A stretch of DNA of 64,000 nt, from the NCBI RefSeq assembly GCF_003892345.1, contig NZ_RRUE01000002.1, positions 1,001,655 through 1,065,654 on the forward strand, given 5' to 3'. The notes under the pieces were generated by a model. The model made no database searches. It saw only the letters and a list, made by a program, of their open reading frames with translations, and was not told where the DNA came from. The position numbers and the translations under genes were made by a program. Shown here piece by piece: positions 1 through 8,129 of the stretch (its first letter is position 1; every line of letters starts with the position of its first letter). Origin of the DNA: Lautropia dentalis (GTDB lineage: Bacteria > Pseudomonadota > Gammaproteobacteria > Burkholderiales > Burkholderiaceae_E).

Positions 1-476
1 AGGCGGGCGTGCCGCTGCCGCTGAGCCTGGTGATGACCGTACCGCCCACCCCCTACGCCCGGCAGGGCGCCCTGGTGGTGATGGCCCAGCTGGCGAAGGT
101 GGGCATCGTGGTGCGCCTGCAGCAGGTGGAATGGGCGCAGTGGCTGCAGGGAACCTATCGCAACCACGACTACGACCTGAGCATCGTCTCGCACGTCGAG
201 CCGCTGGATCTGGGCAACTTTGCACGACCCGACTATTACTGGGGCTATCGCTCGCCGAAATTCGATGCGCTGTACCGCCAGCTGGTGACCACCGTACAGG
301 AGGCGGAACGCATGAAACGGCTGGCCGAGGTGCAGCGCCTGCTGGCCGACGACTGTGTACTGGCCTGGCTGTACCAGCCGCACTGGGTGTCGGTATCGCG
401 TGCGTCCATTACCGGCCTGTGGGACGACATGCCTATGCTGGCCAACGACCTGCGGGCCCTGCACCGGGAAGGGTGA
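1..476 (+). CDS. ABC transporter substrate-binding protein, C-terminal part (SBP_bac_5 family)
   Basis: The frame is open from the left edge and ends with TGA at 474-476, so only about the last 155 residues are present. They read as the C-terminal lobe of a periplasmic peptide/nickel-binding protein: a segment on dividing residue stretches (LAKVGIVVRLQQVEW), then YDLSIVSH and a helix-rich end with LAEVQRLLADDCVLAWLYQP, all typical of SBP_bac_5. The protein would deliver its ligand to the two permeases that follow. The TGA overlaps or abuts the next ATG (477), which indicates translational coupling. The ligand cannot be read from the sequence; peptide, nickel and other small ligands are all served by this family. 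Confidence 0.85.
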   Translation, partial: AGVPLPLSLVMTVPPTPYARQGALVVMAQLAKVGIVVRLQQVEWAQWLQGTYRNHDYDLSIVSHVEPLDLGNFARPDYYWGYRSPKFDALYRQLVTTVQEAERMKRLAEVQRLLADDCVLAWLYQPHWVSVSRASITGLWDDMPMLANDLRALHREG

Positions 477-1595
477 ATGGCCATCGGCATGAACGCAGGG
501 ACCATGGCACGGTCCCCGTCCCTGTCGCTGCGATTCTGGCTGGGGCGCTGTCTGGGGCTGCTGGGCATGCTGCTGGCGGCCAGTGCGGTGATCTTTGCCG
601 TGCTGGACATCCTGCCCGGCAACGTGGCGCAGGTGATGCTGGGGCCCGACGCCGACCCGGCCGCCGTGCACGCGCTGGAGGTGCAGCTGGGGCTGGACGC
701 GCCGGCCTGGCAGCGCTACCTGCAGTGGCTGGGCGGTCTGCTGCATGGTGATCTGGGCACCAGCCAGGCCTATGGCGTGCCGGTGGCGGGGTTGCTGGCC
801 GAGCGGCTGGCGCTCACACTGCCGCTGACGGTGCTGGCCATGGCACTGGCCACCGTGATGGCCCTGGTGGCCGGGGTGTTCGCGGCCCTGCATCATCGCC
901 GCTGGGGCGACGTGGGGGTGATGACGCTGACCCAGCTGGGCATGGCCACGCCGGGTTTCTGGCTGGGCATGCTGCTGATCGTGGTGTTCGCCGTCTGGCT
1001 GGGCTGGCTGCCGTCGGGCGGCTTCGAGGGCTGGTCGGTTGCCGCAGGTGGCGCCGATGGGGGCAGTGTCGCCGGCGCAGGAGAGGCTGCCGGTGGGGGG
1101 GCTGCATACGCGGGCGCTGCGCACGCTGGCGCTGCGCACGCTGGCACCGGCGGGGGCTGGCTGGCTGGCCTGTGGCACGGCCTGCAGTTCCTGCTGCTGC
1201 CGGCACTGGCACTGGCCTGTGTGCAGGGCGCCATTCTGGCGCGGTTCGTGCGGGCTTCGCTGCTGGAGGTGCAGGGTGAGGCCTTCACGCGCACGGCGCT
1301 GGCCAAGGGACTGAACCACCGGCAGGTGCTGTGGCGGCATGTGGCGCGCAATGCGGCCGTTCCGGTGCTGACGGTGGCTGGCATGCAGTTTGCCGAGCTG
1401 CTCAGCGGTGCGGTGGTGATCGAGAACGTGTTTTCCCTGCCCGGGCTGGGGCGGCTGATGGCCCAGAGCATCGCCAACCGTGACCTGCTGGTGGTGCGCA
1501 ACGGCGTTCTGCTGCTGGTGGCGATGGTGGTGGTGATCAACTTCATCGTGGATGCGCTGGCGGTGCTGATCGATCCACGGCTCAGGGGGCGATAG
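477..1595 (+). CDS. ABC transporter permease, DppB type, with a Gly/Ala insertion
   Basis: 372-residue inner-membrane permease of the binding-protein-dependent (DppB/OppB) class. It has an N-terminal membrane segment, the conserved DILPGNVAQVMLG stretch, and near the C-terminus the EAA loop (AKGLNHRQVLWRHVARNA) that contacts the ATPase. The end IDPRLRGR is typical of DppB. Between the third and fourth membrane segments (about residues 183-225) there is a Gly/Ala/His-rich insertion not found in ordinary family members, containing AGAAHAGAAHAG encoded by a 15-bp direct duplication. The gene starts immediately after the binding-protein stop and lies 3 bases before the next permease, so the three form one operon. 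The ATPase genes are not in the window. Confidence 0.9.
   Translation: MAIGMNAGTMARSPSLSLRFWLGRCLGLLGMLLAASAVIFAVLDILPGNVAQVMLGPDADPAAVHALEVQLGLDAPAWQRYLQWLGGLLHGDLGTSQAYGVPVAGLLAERLALTLPLTVLAMALATVMALVAGVFAALHHRRWGDVGVMTLTQLGMATPGFWLGMLLIVVFAVWLGWLPSGGFEGWSVAAGGADGGSVAGAGEAAGGGAAYAGAAHAGAAHAGTGGGWLAGLWHGLQFLLLPALALACVQGAILARFVRASLLEVQGEAFTRTALAKGLNHRQVLWRHVARNAAVPVLTVAGMQFAELLSGAVVIENVFSLPGLGRLMAQSIANRDLLVVRNGVLLLVAMVVVINFIVDALAVLIDPRLRGR
1114..1143. repeat. 15-bp tandem duplication inside the DppB-type permease
   Basis: The 15-bp unit GCGCTGCGCACGCTG occurs twice in direct succession (1114-1128 and 1129-1143). It keeps frame and adds five residues per unit to the Gly/Ala-rich insertion of the permease. 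It looks like recent slippage. Confidence 0.8.
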
Positions 1596-1598
1596 CGC

Positions 1599-2447
1599 AT
1601 GGCCGATCCCGCTTTCTGGCGCCGTGCCCGCCGTCACCCCGGTTTCGTGACCGGCCTGCTGCTGACTGGCCTGCTGATGATGGTGGCGCTCGTCTCGGTG
1701 TGGTGGACGCCGGTGGCTCCCGATGAAATGGACCTGGAAGCAATGCTGGCGGGGCCTTCGGCGGCCCACTGGCTGGGCACGGATGCCTTTGGCCGTGACG
1801 TGGGGTCACTGCTGATGCAGGGTGCGCAGGCCTCGCTGCTGGCTGGCGTGATCGCCGTGGGCATCGGTCTGGGGGGCGGGCTGCTGCTGGGCCTGCTGGC
1901 TGCTGCCCGGCCGGGGCGCCTGTCGGCGGCCATCATGCGCACGGCCGATTTCATGCTGGCCTTTCCGGCGCTGCTCATGGCCATCATGCTGACCGCCGTG
2001 TTCGGGGCGGGGCTGACCAACGCCATCGTGGCGGTGGGCATCTACAACATCCCGTCCTTCGTGCGGATCACGCGTGCGGCGGCGGCCGGCGTGTGGTCAC
2101 GCGAGTATGCGCTGGCGGCACGCGGCTGCGGGTTGAGTGGCTGGCAAATCACGCGGCGCCATGTGCTGCCCAACATTCTGCCGCTGCTGCTGGTGCAGGC
2201 CACCGTGCGCTTTGCCGTGGCCATTCTGGCCGAGGCGGCCCTGTCGTTTCTGGGCTTTGGCGTGCAGCCGCCGCAGCCGTCCTGGGGGCGGATGCTGGCC
2301 GATGCCCAGCCCGTGCTGTTCGAGGCGCCCCTGCAGGCCCTGTGGCCCGGGCTGGCCATCATGCTGGCCGTGCTGGGCCTGAACCTGCTGGGCGATGGCC
2401 TGCGCGACCTGCTGGACCCGAAGCTCCGGGGACGAATGAGTCGATGA
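1599..2447 (+). CDS. ABC transporter permease, DppC type
   Basis: 282-residue partner permease. It starts 3 bases after the DppB-type gene. It shows the DppC signature HWLGTDAFGRDVGS near residue 60, about five hydrophobic segments and the EAA loop AARGCGLSGWQITRRHVLPN, followed by LPLLLVQ and FLGFGVQPPQPSWGRML. It forms the heteromeric membrane channel with the preceding protein. The last codons (RGRMSR) and the TGA at 2445-2447 lie inside a copy of the dispersed repeat described below, so that element appears to have supplied or replaced the extreme C-terminus. Confidence 0.9.
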   Translation: MADPAFWRRARRHPGFVTGLLLTGLLMMVALVSVWWTPVAPDEMDLEAMLAGPSAAHWLGTDAFGRDVGSLLMQGAQASLLAGVIAVGIGLGGGLLLGLLAAARPGRLSAAIMRTADFMLAFPALLMAIMLTAVFGAGLTNAIVAVGIYNIPSFVRITRAAAAGVWSREYALAARGCGLSGWQITRRHVLPNILPLLLVQATVRFAVAILAEAALSFLGFGVQPPQPSWGRMLADAQPVLFEAPLQALWPGLAIMLAVLGLNLLGDGLRDLLDPKLRGRMSR

Positions 2448-2457
2448 CACACGCTGG
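2428..2457 (-). repeat. Dispersed repeat, head copy 1 (minus orientation)
   Basis: Carries the family core (on the plus strand GGGGACGAATGAGTCGATGA followed by CACACGCTGG). It overlaps the last codons of the DppC-type permease. See the finding on the repeat family. Confidence 0.65.
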
Positions 2458-2974
2458 ATCCCCACGCTGACTGCCAGTTGCCGGATGCTGGCTGCTGGCA
2501 GGGGCAGGGGCAGGGACGGGTGTGTCTCCTGGCAGCCAGCCCGACTGAGGTGTTCGGGAACCCAGCCGCCCGGAGATGAACCTGTGTGCGTCGCGCTGCA
2601 GGAGGCCCAGGGACAGGGAACAGGGAACAGGGAACAGGGAACAGGGAACAGGGAACAGGGAACAGGGAACAGGGAACAGGGAACAGGGAACAGGGAACAG
2701 GGAACGATCGGATTGAGGATTATTCTTGTTTATTTCGTGCGAGTATGTAAACTCTGACGGCAAACGGAGGCAGATGGAATAAATAAATGCGACCGATTCG
2801 CGCTACATATTTCGATGCCGGTGTTTTGCGAAAGAAAAACGACACCTTGCCCATGGCCGAAAAGCCCGTATTCATGCGGTTTTCGGCCTGGTTTCCGCCG
2901 AATGGGGCATTCCGTGGTGCCATTGGTGTGATTGACTGGCGCTATCTGGGGTAATATGCGTTTCGATTTATTCC
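2448..2974. other. Gene-free stretch upstream of mntP
   Basis: 527 bp without a convincing gene. It holds the CAGGGAA array, an AT-richer segment (about 2715-2820), an inverted repeat (GGCCGAAAA at 2855-2863 and TTTTCGGCC at 2880-2888, 16-base loop, no T run) and possible promoter elements for mntP: TTGACT at 2932-2937 and TAATAT at 2952-2957. The 14-base spacer is short for a sigma-70 promoter, so that assignment is weak. Confidence 0.5.
2614..2705. repeat. Heptanucleotide microsatellite, 13 copies of CAGGGAA
   Basis: CAGGGAA is repeated 13 times without interruption from 2614 to 2704, with the first base of a further unit at 2705. It lies in the gene-free stretch between the dipeptide-type permease and mntP. 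The frame across it gives a QGTGNRE-type repeat, but no start or Shine-Dalgarno site makes it look translated. An uninterrupted 7-bp array is prone to slippage, so the copy number probably differs among strains. Confidence 0.97.
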
Positions 2975-2975
2975 T

Positions 2976-3125
2976 CCTTGGGGAGTAGCCTGCTTCCGCA
3001 ACGGAAGCGCCTTCGTCAACAAACTCGGGGCTGTCAGCCTGTGGTATGGCAACGTACCGTGCCGACCGGCCCCGTGGCGAAGGCAACCCGCCCTGTCACA
3101 GGCGGGTCTGGCGAGACCGATGAGC
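2976..3125 (+). ncRNA. yybP-ykoY manganese riboswitch ahead of mntP
   Basis: The stretch contains the conserved blocks of this class in the right order: GGGGAGTAGCC at about 2980, a small hairpin (CTTCCGCAACGGAAG), CGTCAACAAACTCGG at about 3014, and the closing GGCGAGACCGATG at about 3110. Members of this family bind Mn2+ and switch on manganese exporters such as MntP and YoaB/Alx. The position, directly 5' of an mntP homologue, matches. No clear Shine-Dalgarno sequence is seen before the mntP ATG, so control may act through its exposure or through transcription; the sequence alone does not decide. Confidence 0.88.
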
Positions 3126-3196
3126 GATGCGCCGTGCAGATACCGGTCGGGTGTGCGGGGCATTGTTCCGGTCCGACCGCTACCATCTCCCATCCC

Positions 3197-3880
3197 ATGA
3201 GTATCCTTTCCGTCGTCGCCCTGGGGTTTGCCATGTCGGCCGATGCCTTTGCCGCTGCACTGGCGCGAGGTGCCTGCATGTCGCATCGCCCCCGGTTCCG
3301 CCAGGCGCTCACCGTGGGCATTACCTTCGGCGTGGTGGAGGCGATTACGCCACTGGTTGGCTGGCTGCTGGGTGCGGCTGCCTCGCAGTACGTCACCGCC
3401 TACGATCACTGGGTGGCGTTCTTCCTGCTGCTGGGCCTTGGGCTGCACATGGTCTGGAAGTCGTTCCAGCCGGTGGAACTGGACTGTGACGACAGCGGCA
3501 TGGACATGGATGACCGCGGGCAGGGTGTGGTCACGTCCGTCTCGGGCGGAGGCGCCGCCGTGGCAGGACGTGTGGCGACAGGTGGCCTGCTGTCCACCGT
3601 GATGACCAGCGTGGCCACCAGCCTCGACGCCATGGCCGTGGGCGTGACACTGGCCTTCGTGGACGTGCCGATCGGCCAGGTGGCCCTGGTGATCGGCCTG
3701 TGCACCATGGTGATGGTCACGCTGGGCGTACTGCTGGGCCGCATGCTGGGCACACTGCTGGGGCGGCGCGCCGAAATGCTGGGTGGCGCGGTGCTGATCG
3801 CCATCGGCTCCGTCATCCTGTACGAACACCTCACCGAAGGTGCCGTGCTGGCCCTGCTGCGCAGCGGCTCACTGGGGTAA
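3197..3880 (+). CDS. mntP: Manganese exporter MntP
   Basis: 227-residue inner-membrane protein of the MntP (YebN) family, which pumps Mn2+ out of the cell. It has six hydrophobic segments in two homologous halves. The conserved acidic motifs are present: MSADAFAAAL in the first half and TSLDAMAVG in the second. The start at 3197 gives the usual N-terminus; longer frames would run back into the riboswitch. Between the halves there is an insertion (about residues 94-130, DCDDSGMDMDD then a Gly/Ala stretch) that makes it longer than the common 180-190 residues. The acidic loop could bind metal, but that is a guess. Regulated by the riboswitch just upstream. Confidence 0.93.
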   Translation: MSILSVVALGFAMSADAFAAALARGACMSHRPRFRQALTVGITFGVVEAITPLVGWLLGAAASQYVTAYDHWVAFFLLLGLGLHMVWKSFQPVELDCDDSGMDMDDRGQGVVTSVSGGGAAVAGRVATGGLLSTVMTSVATSLDAMAVGVTLAFVDVPIGQVALVIGLCTMVMVTLGVLLGRMLGTLLGRRAEMLGGAVLIAIGSVILYEHLTEGAVLALLRSGSLG

Positions 3881-3884
3881 AGGG

Positions 3885-4063
3885 GAGCCTGTTCTGCTTT
3901 CCCCTGGCTTGTCACGTACGCCCCAGGGGGTCTTCGGGCCGGTCCCGAATCTGTGTACCGCCGACGGCGTCCTGTTTGGCACGGCGGCCAGCTTTGTCAA
4001 ACAGGGCGTCTTGTCAGCATACGGCCTGGGTCTGCGCGGGGACGAATGAATCCATAACACACC
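3885..4063 (-). repeat. Dispersed repeat, long copy A (minus orientation)
   Basis: The head (plus-strand GGGGACGAATGAATCCATAA at 4038-4057) is followed on the minus strand by a body containing CCAGGCCGTATGCTGACAAG, CTGGCCGCCGTGCC and ACAGATTCGGG, which match the long copies at about 12.95 kb and 55.6 kb. Inside is a hairpin formed by CCTGTTTG and CAAACAGG (about 3971-4013). It fills the gap between mntP and cdsA, beginning right after the cdsA stop codon. Confidence 0.7.
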
Positions 4064-4999
4064 CTACACCCAGAAATAGCGCACGACGTGGAAGAACACC
4101 GGGGCGGCAAAGCAGATCGAATCCAGCCGGTCCAGCATGCCGCCGTGGCCTTCGATCATGGCGCCCCAGTCCTTCACGCCACGGTCGCGCTTGATGGCCG
4201 ACATCACCAGCCCGCCGGCAAAGCCCATCAGGTTCACCAGCAGGGCGACCAGGCCGGCCTGCCACCAGGCAAAGGGTGTGATCCAGCAGAGGGCCATGCC
4301 CAGGCACGAGGCGAGCAGCACCCCGCCCACAAAACCTTCCACGGTCTTGGAGGGGGAGAGTACCGGTGCAATCCGGTGTCTGCCGGCCAGCTTGCCGCAC
4401 ACGTACTGCAGCACGTCCGAACTCTGCACCACCAGAATCAGCCAGTTGATCAGCAGCAGGTTGCTGTCGCGATAATCCGGAATGTCCAGCACCATCAGCG
4501 CCGGCACGCAGGAAATGCAGTAGACCGCAACCATCAGCCCCCATTGCACGGTGGATGCGCGCGTCAGGAACTGCTGCGTGTCGTTGCCCAGCGTGGCCAG
4601 AATGGGCAGCAGCAGAAAACCATAGACCGGGATGAACACCGAGAAGAGCCCATACCAGCCAATGGCAATCAGGTAATACTGCAGGGGCAGCACCAGATAG
4701 AACGCGGCGATCAGCGCCAGATGGTCTCCCCGCCGGGTGGGGGCGATGGTGAGAAACTCGCGCAGGGCAAAGAAGGAAATGCCGGCGAACAGCAGGATCA
4801 CCGCCCAGTGACCGATGGCCAGCGTGCCACTCATCACCACGGCCATCACCCACCACGCCTTGATGCGTGCGTTGAGGTTGTCGATGACGGCGTGCGGCGT
4901 GTCGAAACCCACGCGCCATTTGAGCAGGGCACCGATGAGCGAGGCCGCCACCAGCATGCCGAGGATGAGGCCGTTGAGGAGCAGGGTGTGATGCGTCAT
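4064..4999 (-). CDS. cdsA: Phosphatidate cytidylyltransferase (CdsA-like)
   Basis: 311-residue polytopic membrane enzyme that makes CDP-diacylglycerol from phosphatidate and CTP. It ends with the complete family signature: SAIKRDRGVKDWG, then EGHGGMLDRLDS, preceded by SPSKTVEGFVGG. About eight hydrophobic segments are visible. It lies beside a PlsC-type acyltransferase instead of the frr-uppS-dxr cluster, so it is probably a second CdsA paralogue of the YnbB kind that serves a dedicated phospholipid route. The 149-base gap to plsC and the same direction suggest one transcript. Confidence 0.9.
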   Translation of the reverse strand: MTHHTLLLNGLILGMLVAASLIGALLKWRVGFDTPHAVIDNLNARIKAWWVMAVVMSGTLAIGHWAVILLFAGISFFALREFLTIAPTRRGDHLALIAAFYLVLPLQYYLIAIGWYGLFSVFIPVYGFLLLPILATLGNDTQQFLTRASTVQWGLMVAVYCISCVPALMVLDIPDYRDSNLLLINWLILVVQSSDVLQYVCGKLAGRHRIAPVLSPSKTVEGFVGGVLLASCLGMALCWITPFAWWQAGLVALLVNLMGFAGGLVMSAIKRDRGVKDWGAMIEGHGGMLDRLDSICFAAPVFFHVVRYFWV

Positions 5000-5148
5000 G
5001 GTTCAGGGGCAGCCTGCGGCGGAACAGGCGTATGCCGTGACAGGGTGGGGAAGAAGAACGGAACCGGCAGAAGCCGATGGAGGCAGGTCGGGGACATGGC
5101 AGCAGGGGGCTGTGCCGGGATCGGTGGTTTCGGCATGCCTGCTCACGG

Positions 5149-6033
5149 TCAGTCCCGCTGGGGCCTGAGTGCCAGCAGGGCGGCACGGGCGCGGGCGAGG
5201 TAGTCGTCCTTGGGGGAGCCCGGTCCGCCCTGCGCTGGCGCTTCCAGTGTCGTGGTGCCATGAGGGCACGAGCCTTCTGCCTCTCTGGATGTGTGCTGTG
5301 TGGACACCCTCTGCGAGGATTCGTCCTGACCTGTTACCCCCGGTAGTGGCGCTTCTGGTTGTGTCTCGTCGTTCAGGGAAACCGGTGCGCCGAAGGTCAC
5401 GGTGCACAGCAGCGGCAGCGGAATGACCTGCCCCTTGGGCATGACCCGGTTCAGGTTCTCCAGCCAGACCGGCACGAACTCGACCTGCGGCCAGGCCCGG
5501 GCCAGGTGGTAGATGCCGGATTTGAAGGGCAGCAGTCCGTCTCCCAGGTTGCGGGTGCCTTCGGGAAAAATGATCAGTGAATGCCCCCTGGCCAGCGCAT
5601 CGTGCAGAGGCTGCATGGCGCGCGCGGCGGCCTCGGCGCGGGCGGTGTCGGTTGGGGTGCCGGCATCGGCCGGCGCTGTGCTGCTGCTGCGTTCGACCAG
5701 TACGCCATGGAACACGTCATGGATGATGAAGCGCTTCAGCGTGGAGCCGTTCCAGTAATCGGCGCCGGCCACGGGCCGGGTCACGGCACGCAGCGCGGGT
5801 GGCAGCGAGGCCCAGAGCAGCAGGAAGTCGGTGTGGCTGCTGTGGTTGGCAAAGTAGACGCGCTGACGCGGTTCCGGCGCACAGCCGCTCCAGAAACTGC
5901 GCACCCCCGTCAGGGCACGTGCCAGCGTCATCAGGCCAAGGCCGGCCATGCGGGCCAGCGGGCGCGTGGGCAGGCGGACGGTCTCCGGCGGGTGCGCGGT
6001 GGACGGGGAATCGGGCTGCGGCGTGGTGCCCAT
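5149..6033 (-). CDS. 1-acyl-sn-glycerol-3-phosphate acyltransferase (PlsC-like)
   Basis: 294 residues from the ATG at 6033, chosen because GGAG precedes it; a longer frame to 6084 has no ribosome site. The acyltransferase motifs are clear: NHSSHTD (the HX4D catalytic box) near residue 63 and FPEGTR about 95 residues later, with PVWLENLNRV after that. It would acylate lysophosphatidate and so supply the neighbouring cytidylyltransferase. The last 70 residues are a variable tail rich in Glu, Ser and Gly that is not part of the catalytic fold. Confidence 0.88.
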   Translation of the reverse strand: MGTTPQPDSPSTAHPPETVRLPTRPLARMAGLGLMTLARALTGVRSFWSGCAPEPRQRVYFANHSSHTDFLLLWASLPPALRAVTRPVAGADYWNGSTLKRFIIHDVFHGVLVERSSSTAPADAGTPTDTARAEAAARAMQPLHDALARGHSLIIFPEGTRNLGDGLLPFKSGIYHLARAWPQVEFVPVWLENLNRVMPKGQVIPLPLLCTVTFGAPVSLNDETQPEAPLPGVTGQDESSQRVSTQHTSREAEGSCPHGTTTLEAPAQGGPGSPKDDYLARARAALLALRPQRD

Positions 6034-6153
6034 GGCGGAGTCTCCGGGGCGGTGCAGACAGAAGTGTTGACGGGCCGGCGCCATGGTGCGTCACCGGGCC
6101 GGAGATGTCGTGCCGAAGGGGCGGGGCGGTTGGCGGGAGGGGGTGGGCGGGGG

Positions 6154-7209
6154 TCATGCCCCGGTGTCGCCCTCCCCGGACGTGCCCAGTTCCCGTTCGA
6201 GCTGTTCGATGGAGGGCAGACTGGTCTGCAGCTCCTGGGGCAGGGACTCGAGCAGCTGGTATTCGGCGATGCCCATGGGCTGGGATCTGCCGCCCAGCGC
6301 ATACTCCGCCACCACCCGGTTCCTGCTCTTGCACAGCAGCAGGCCGATGCTGGGGTTGTCGTCCGGGTGCCTGACCTGCCGGTCGATGGCGGTGAGATAG
6401 AAACCGAGCTGGCCCAGATGCTCCGGTTTGAACTTGCCGGCTTTCAGTTCGATGACCACATAGCAGCGCAGCTTCAGATGATAGAACAGCAGGTCGATGA
6501 AGAACTCTTCGCCGCCCACGTCCAGCAGCACCTGCCGCCCCACGAAGGCAAAGCCGGCGCCCAGTTCCAGCAGGAAATCCGTGACATGCTGCGTCAGCGC
6601 CTGCTCTATGTCACGTTCCTGGGCCTCTTCACCCAGACCAAGGAAGTCGAAACGGTAGGGGTCCTTGAGGGATTCGATGGCCAGATCGGACTGCGCGGCG
6701 GGTAGGGTTGCCGGAAAGTTCGTCACGGCAGTCCCGCTGCGCTCCATCAGGCCGGACTCGATCTGCATCACCAGCACGTTGCGTGACCAGCCGTGTTCAA
6801 TGGCTTTCAAGGCGTACCAGCGGCGAGCCTCCGGGGTGCCAACCTTGTCGAGAAGGATGACGTTGTGTCCCCAGGGCAATTGCGCAACAGCCTGTTGCAC
6901 AATTTCTGGGCCAGGCCATGCTTCGGCGAACGTACGCATGTACTGGAGATTGCGCGGCGACAATCCCTTCATCTCGGGAAAGGCCGTGCGCAGATCCCGT
7001 GAAAGCCGGTCGATCACTTTTTTGCCCCACCCCTGCTCGGCCTGGCGCTGCAGGATGTCTCGGCCGATCTGCCAGTACAGGCCGATCAGTTCCTGGTTGA
7101 CGGCCAGTGCGGCGCGCTGCCGGGCGTGGTGGATGCGGCGCTTCAGGCTGGCCAGCCAGTCGGCATAGCCGGCGAGTGAGGTTGGGGTGGGAGTGTCTTT
7201 CATGCTCAT
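6154..7209 (-). CDS. DUF1016 (YhcG family) PD-(D/E)XK nuclease, coupled to the Wadjet operon
   Basis: 351 residues. The start ATG at 7209 overlaps the jetD stop (ATGA), so translation is probably coupled; a longer open frame to 7335 lies wholly inside jetD. The N-terminal DUF1016_N region includes YWQIGRDIL and LSRDLRTAFPEMKGLS. The C-terminal nuclease domain has Asp239 in FIDLLF and Glu254-Lys256 in VIELKAGKF, the PD-(D/E)XK triad, followed by LGQLGFYLTAID. Members are found in defence islands and beside type I restriction genes. This copy has all catalytic residues. Its link to Wadjet is seen only in the gene overlap; a functional partnership is inferred. Confidence 0.85.
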   Translation of the reverse strand: MSMKDTPTPTSLAGYADWLASLKRRIHHARQRAALAVNQELIGLYWQIGRDILQRQAEQGWGKKVIDRLSRDLRTAFPEMKGLSPRNLQYMRTFAEAWPGPEIVQQAVAQLPWGHNVILLDKVGTPEARRWYALKAIEHGWSRNVLVMQIESGLMERSGTAVTNFPATLPAAQSDLAIESLKDPYRFDFLGLGEEAQERDIEQALTQHVTDFLLELGAGFAFVGRQVLLDVGGEEFFIDLLFYHLKLRCYVVIELKAGKFKPEHLGQLGFYLTAIDRQVRHPDDNPSIGLLLCKSRNRVVAEYALGGRSQPMGIAEYQLLESLPQELQTSLPSIEQLERELGTSGEGDTGA

Positions 7210-8129
7210 GCCGTCAGCCACACGGCCTCCTGTTCGAGGGCCAGACCATTCAGCTCCATCTGCGTGAGCAGGGGGGCCAGATGGCTGGGCAGGTCGGGCC
7301 GGACACGCAGAAACGGGTCCAGCGTTCTGAGCCACAGTGCATGGCTGCCATAGCGCTGCAGGCTGTCTGCCCAGCCGGGCATCAGCCAGAAGTGGCAGGC
7401 ATCGCCCAGCTGCGCGTGCAGGCGGGCAAAGTTGGCCAGCCCGATGCCATCGTAGTCGGGGAAATGGATCAGCCGGCTGCCCCGTGGGCGTGCTGCCAGC
7501 CAGCGGACCAGCAGGTCGGAGAGCTGGCCGTTGTAGTAGAGCAGCGTGACGGCAGGCCCCGGGGGCAGCCAGTCGGTCCGGTCGAAGAGCGCCTGGTTCT
7601 CGATGAGCCAGAGGGGGGCGCCGGTATGCCAGTCATCGTCCGGGGTGATGCGCAGGCAGGCTGCCCCGAAGTCGCGGGTGTGTGCGGCCAGGGGCAGGTG
7701 CAGGTCTCTGGTGGGGGCATGCCAGTCGAGGGGGCCAGTCGCCTTGAGGAGTACATAGCCAGCGTCGTGTGCATGCCGGCCGGCCTTGCTGTCACGGCGG
7801 TGGCCGATGTTGTGGGCGCGGGAAGGGAGATCAGCCCCATGGGAAGCGGGTCCTGCGTCATGGGAGGCGGGTTCTGCGTCTTGGGAAGCCTGACAGGGGC
7901 TGACAAAGGCCTCTGGTGACAGGGTACGCAGATGCAGCGCGAAGACTGTGGGGTTGCTGATGCGGTAACTGCCGCCGCTGCCCCGGGCCAGAAACTGCAC
8001 GGCGCCCGTCTGCTGGCCGAACCGTTCCAGTGCCCGGCGCTGGGCCGGGGTGAATGCGCTGACGGGCAGTGGATTCTGGCCGTTGAGTCGGAGCAGGGCG
8101 GTCCGCAATGCGTTTTCGTGTTTGCTCAT
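7206..8129 (-). CDS. jetD: Wadjet subunit JetD, Toprim-like nuclease
   Basis: 307 residues. In Wadjet, JetD is the topoisomerase-VI/Toprim-like endonuclease that cuts circular DNA after it has been extruded by the JetABC condensin. Here a Toprim-like core is visible in the second half: the acidic IENQALFD and HFPDYDGIG (DxD) segments are arranged as in Toprim folds. A poorly conserved His/Ala/Ser-rich loop (about residues 80-115, with repeated ASHDAGPASHGAD) separates the N-terminal arm from the core. The start overlaps the jetC stop (ATGA at 8126-8129) and the end overlaps the DUF1016 gene. Confidence 0.78.
   Translation of the reverse strand: MSKHENALRTALLRLNGQNPLPVSAFTPAQRRALERFGQQTGAVQFLARGSGGSYRISNPTVFALHLRTLSPEAFVSPCQASQDAEPASHDAGPASHGADLPSRAHNIGHRRDSKAGRHAHDAGYVLLKATGPLDWHAPTRDLHLPLAAHTRDFGAACLRITPDDDWHTGAPLWLIENQALFDRTDWLPPGPAVTLLYYNGQLSDLLVRWLAARPRGSRLIHFPDYDGIGLANFARLHAQLGDACHFWLMPGWADSLQRYGSHALWLRTLDPFLRVRPDLPSHLAPLLTQMELNGLALEQEAVWLTA

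Noticed and set aside
2614-2705. Heptamer array as CRISPR
   Set aside because: Units are 7 bp and contiguous with no spacers; no cas genes nearby.
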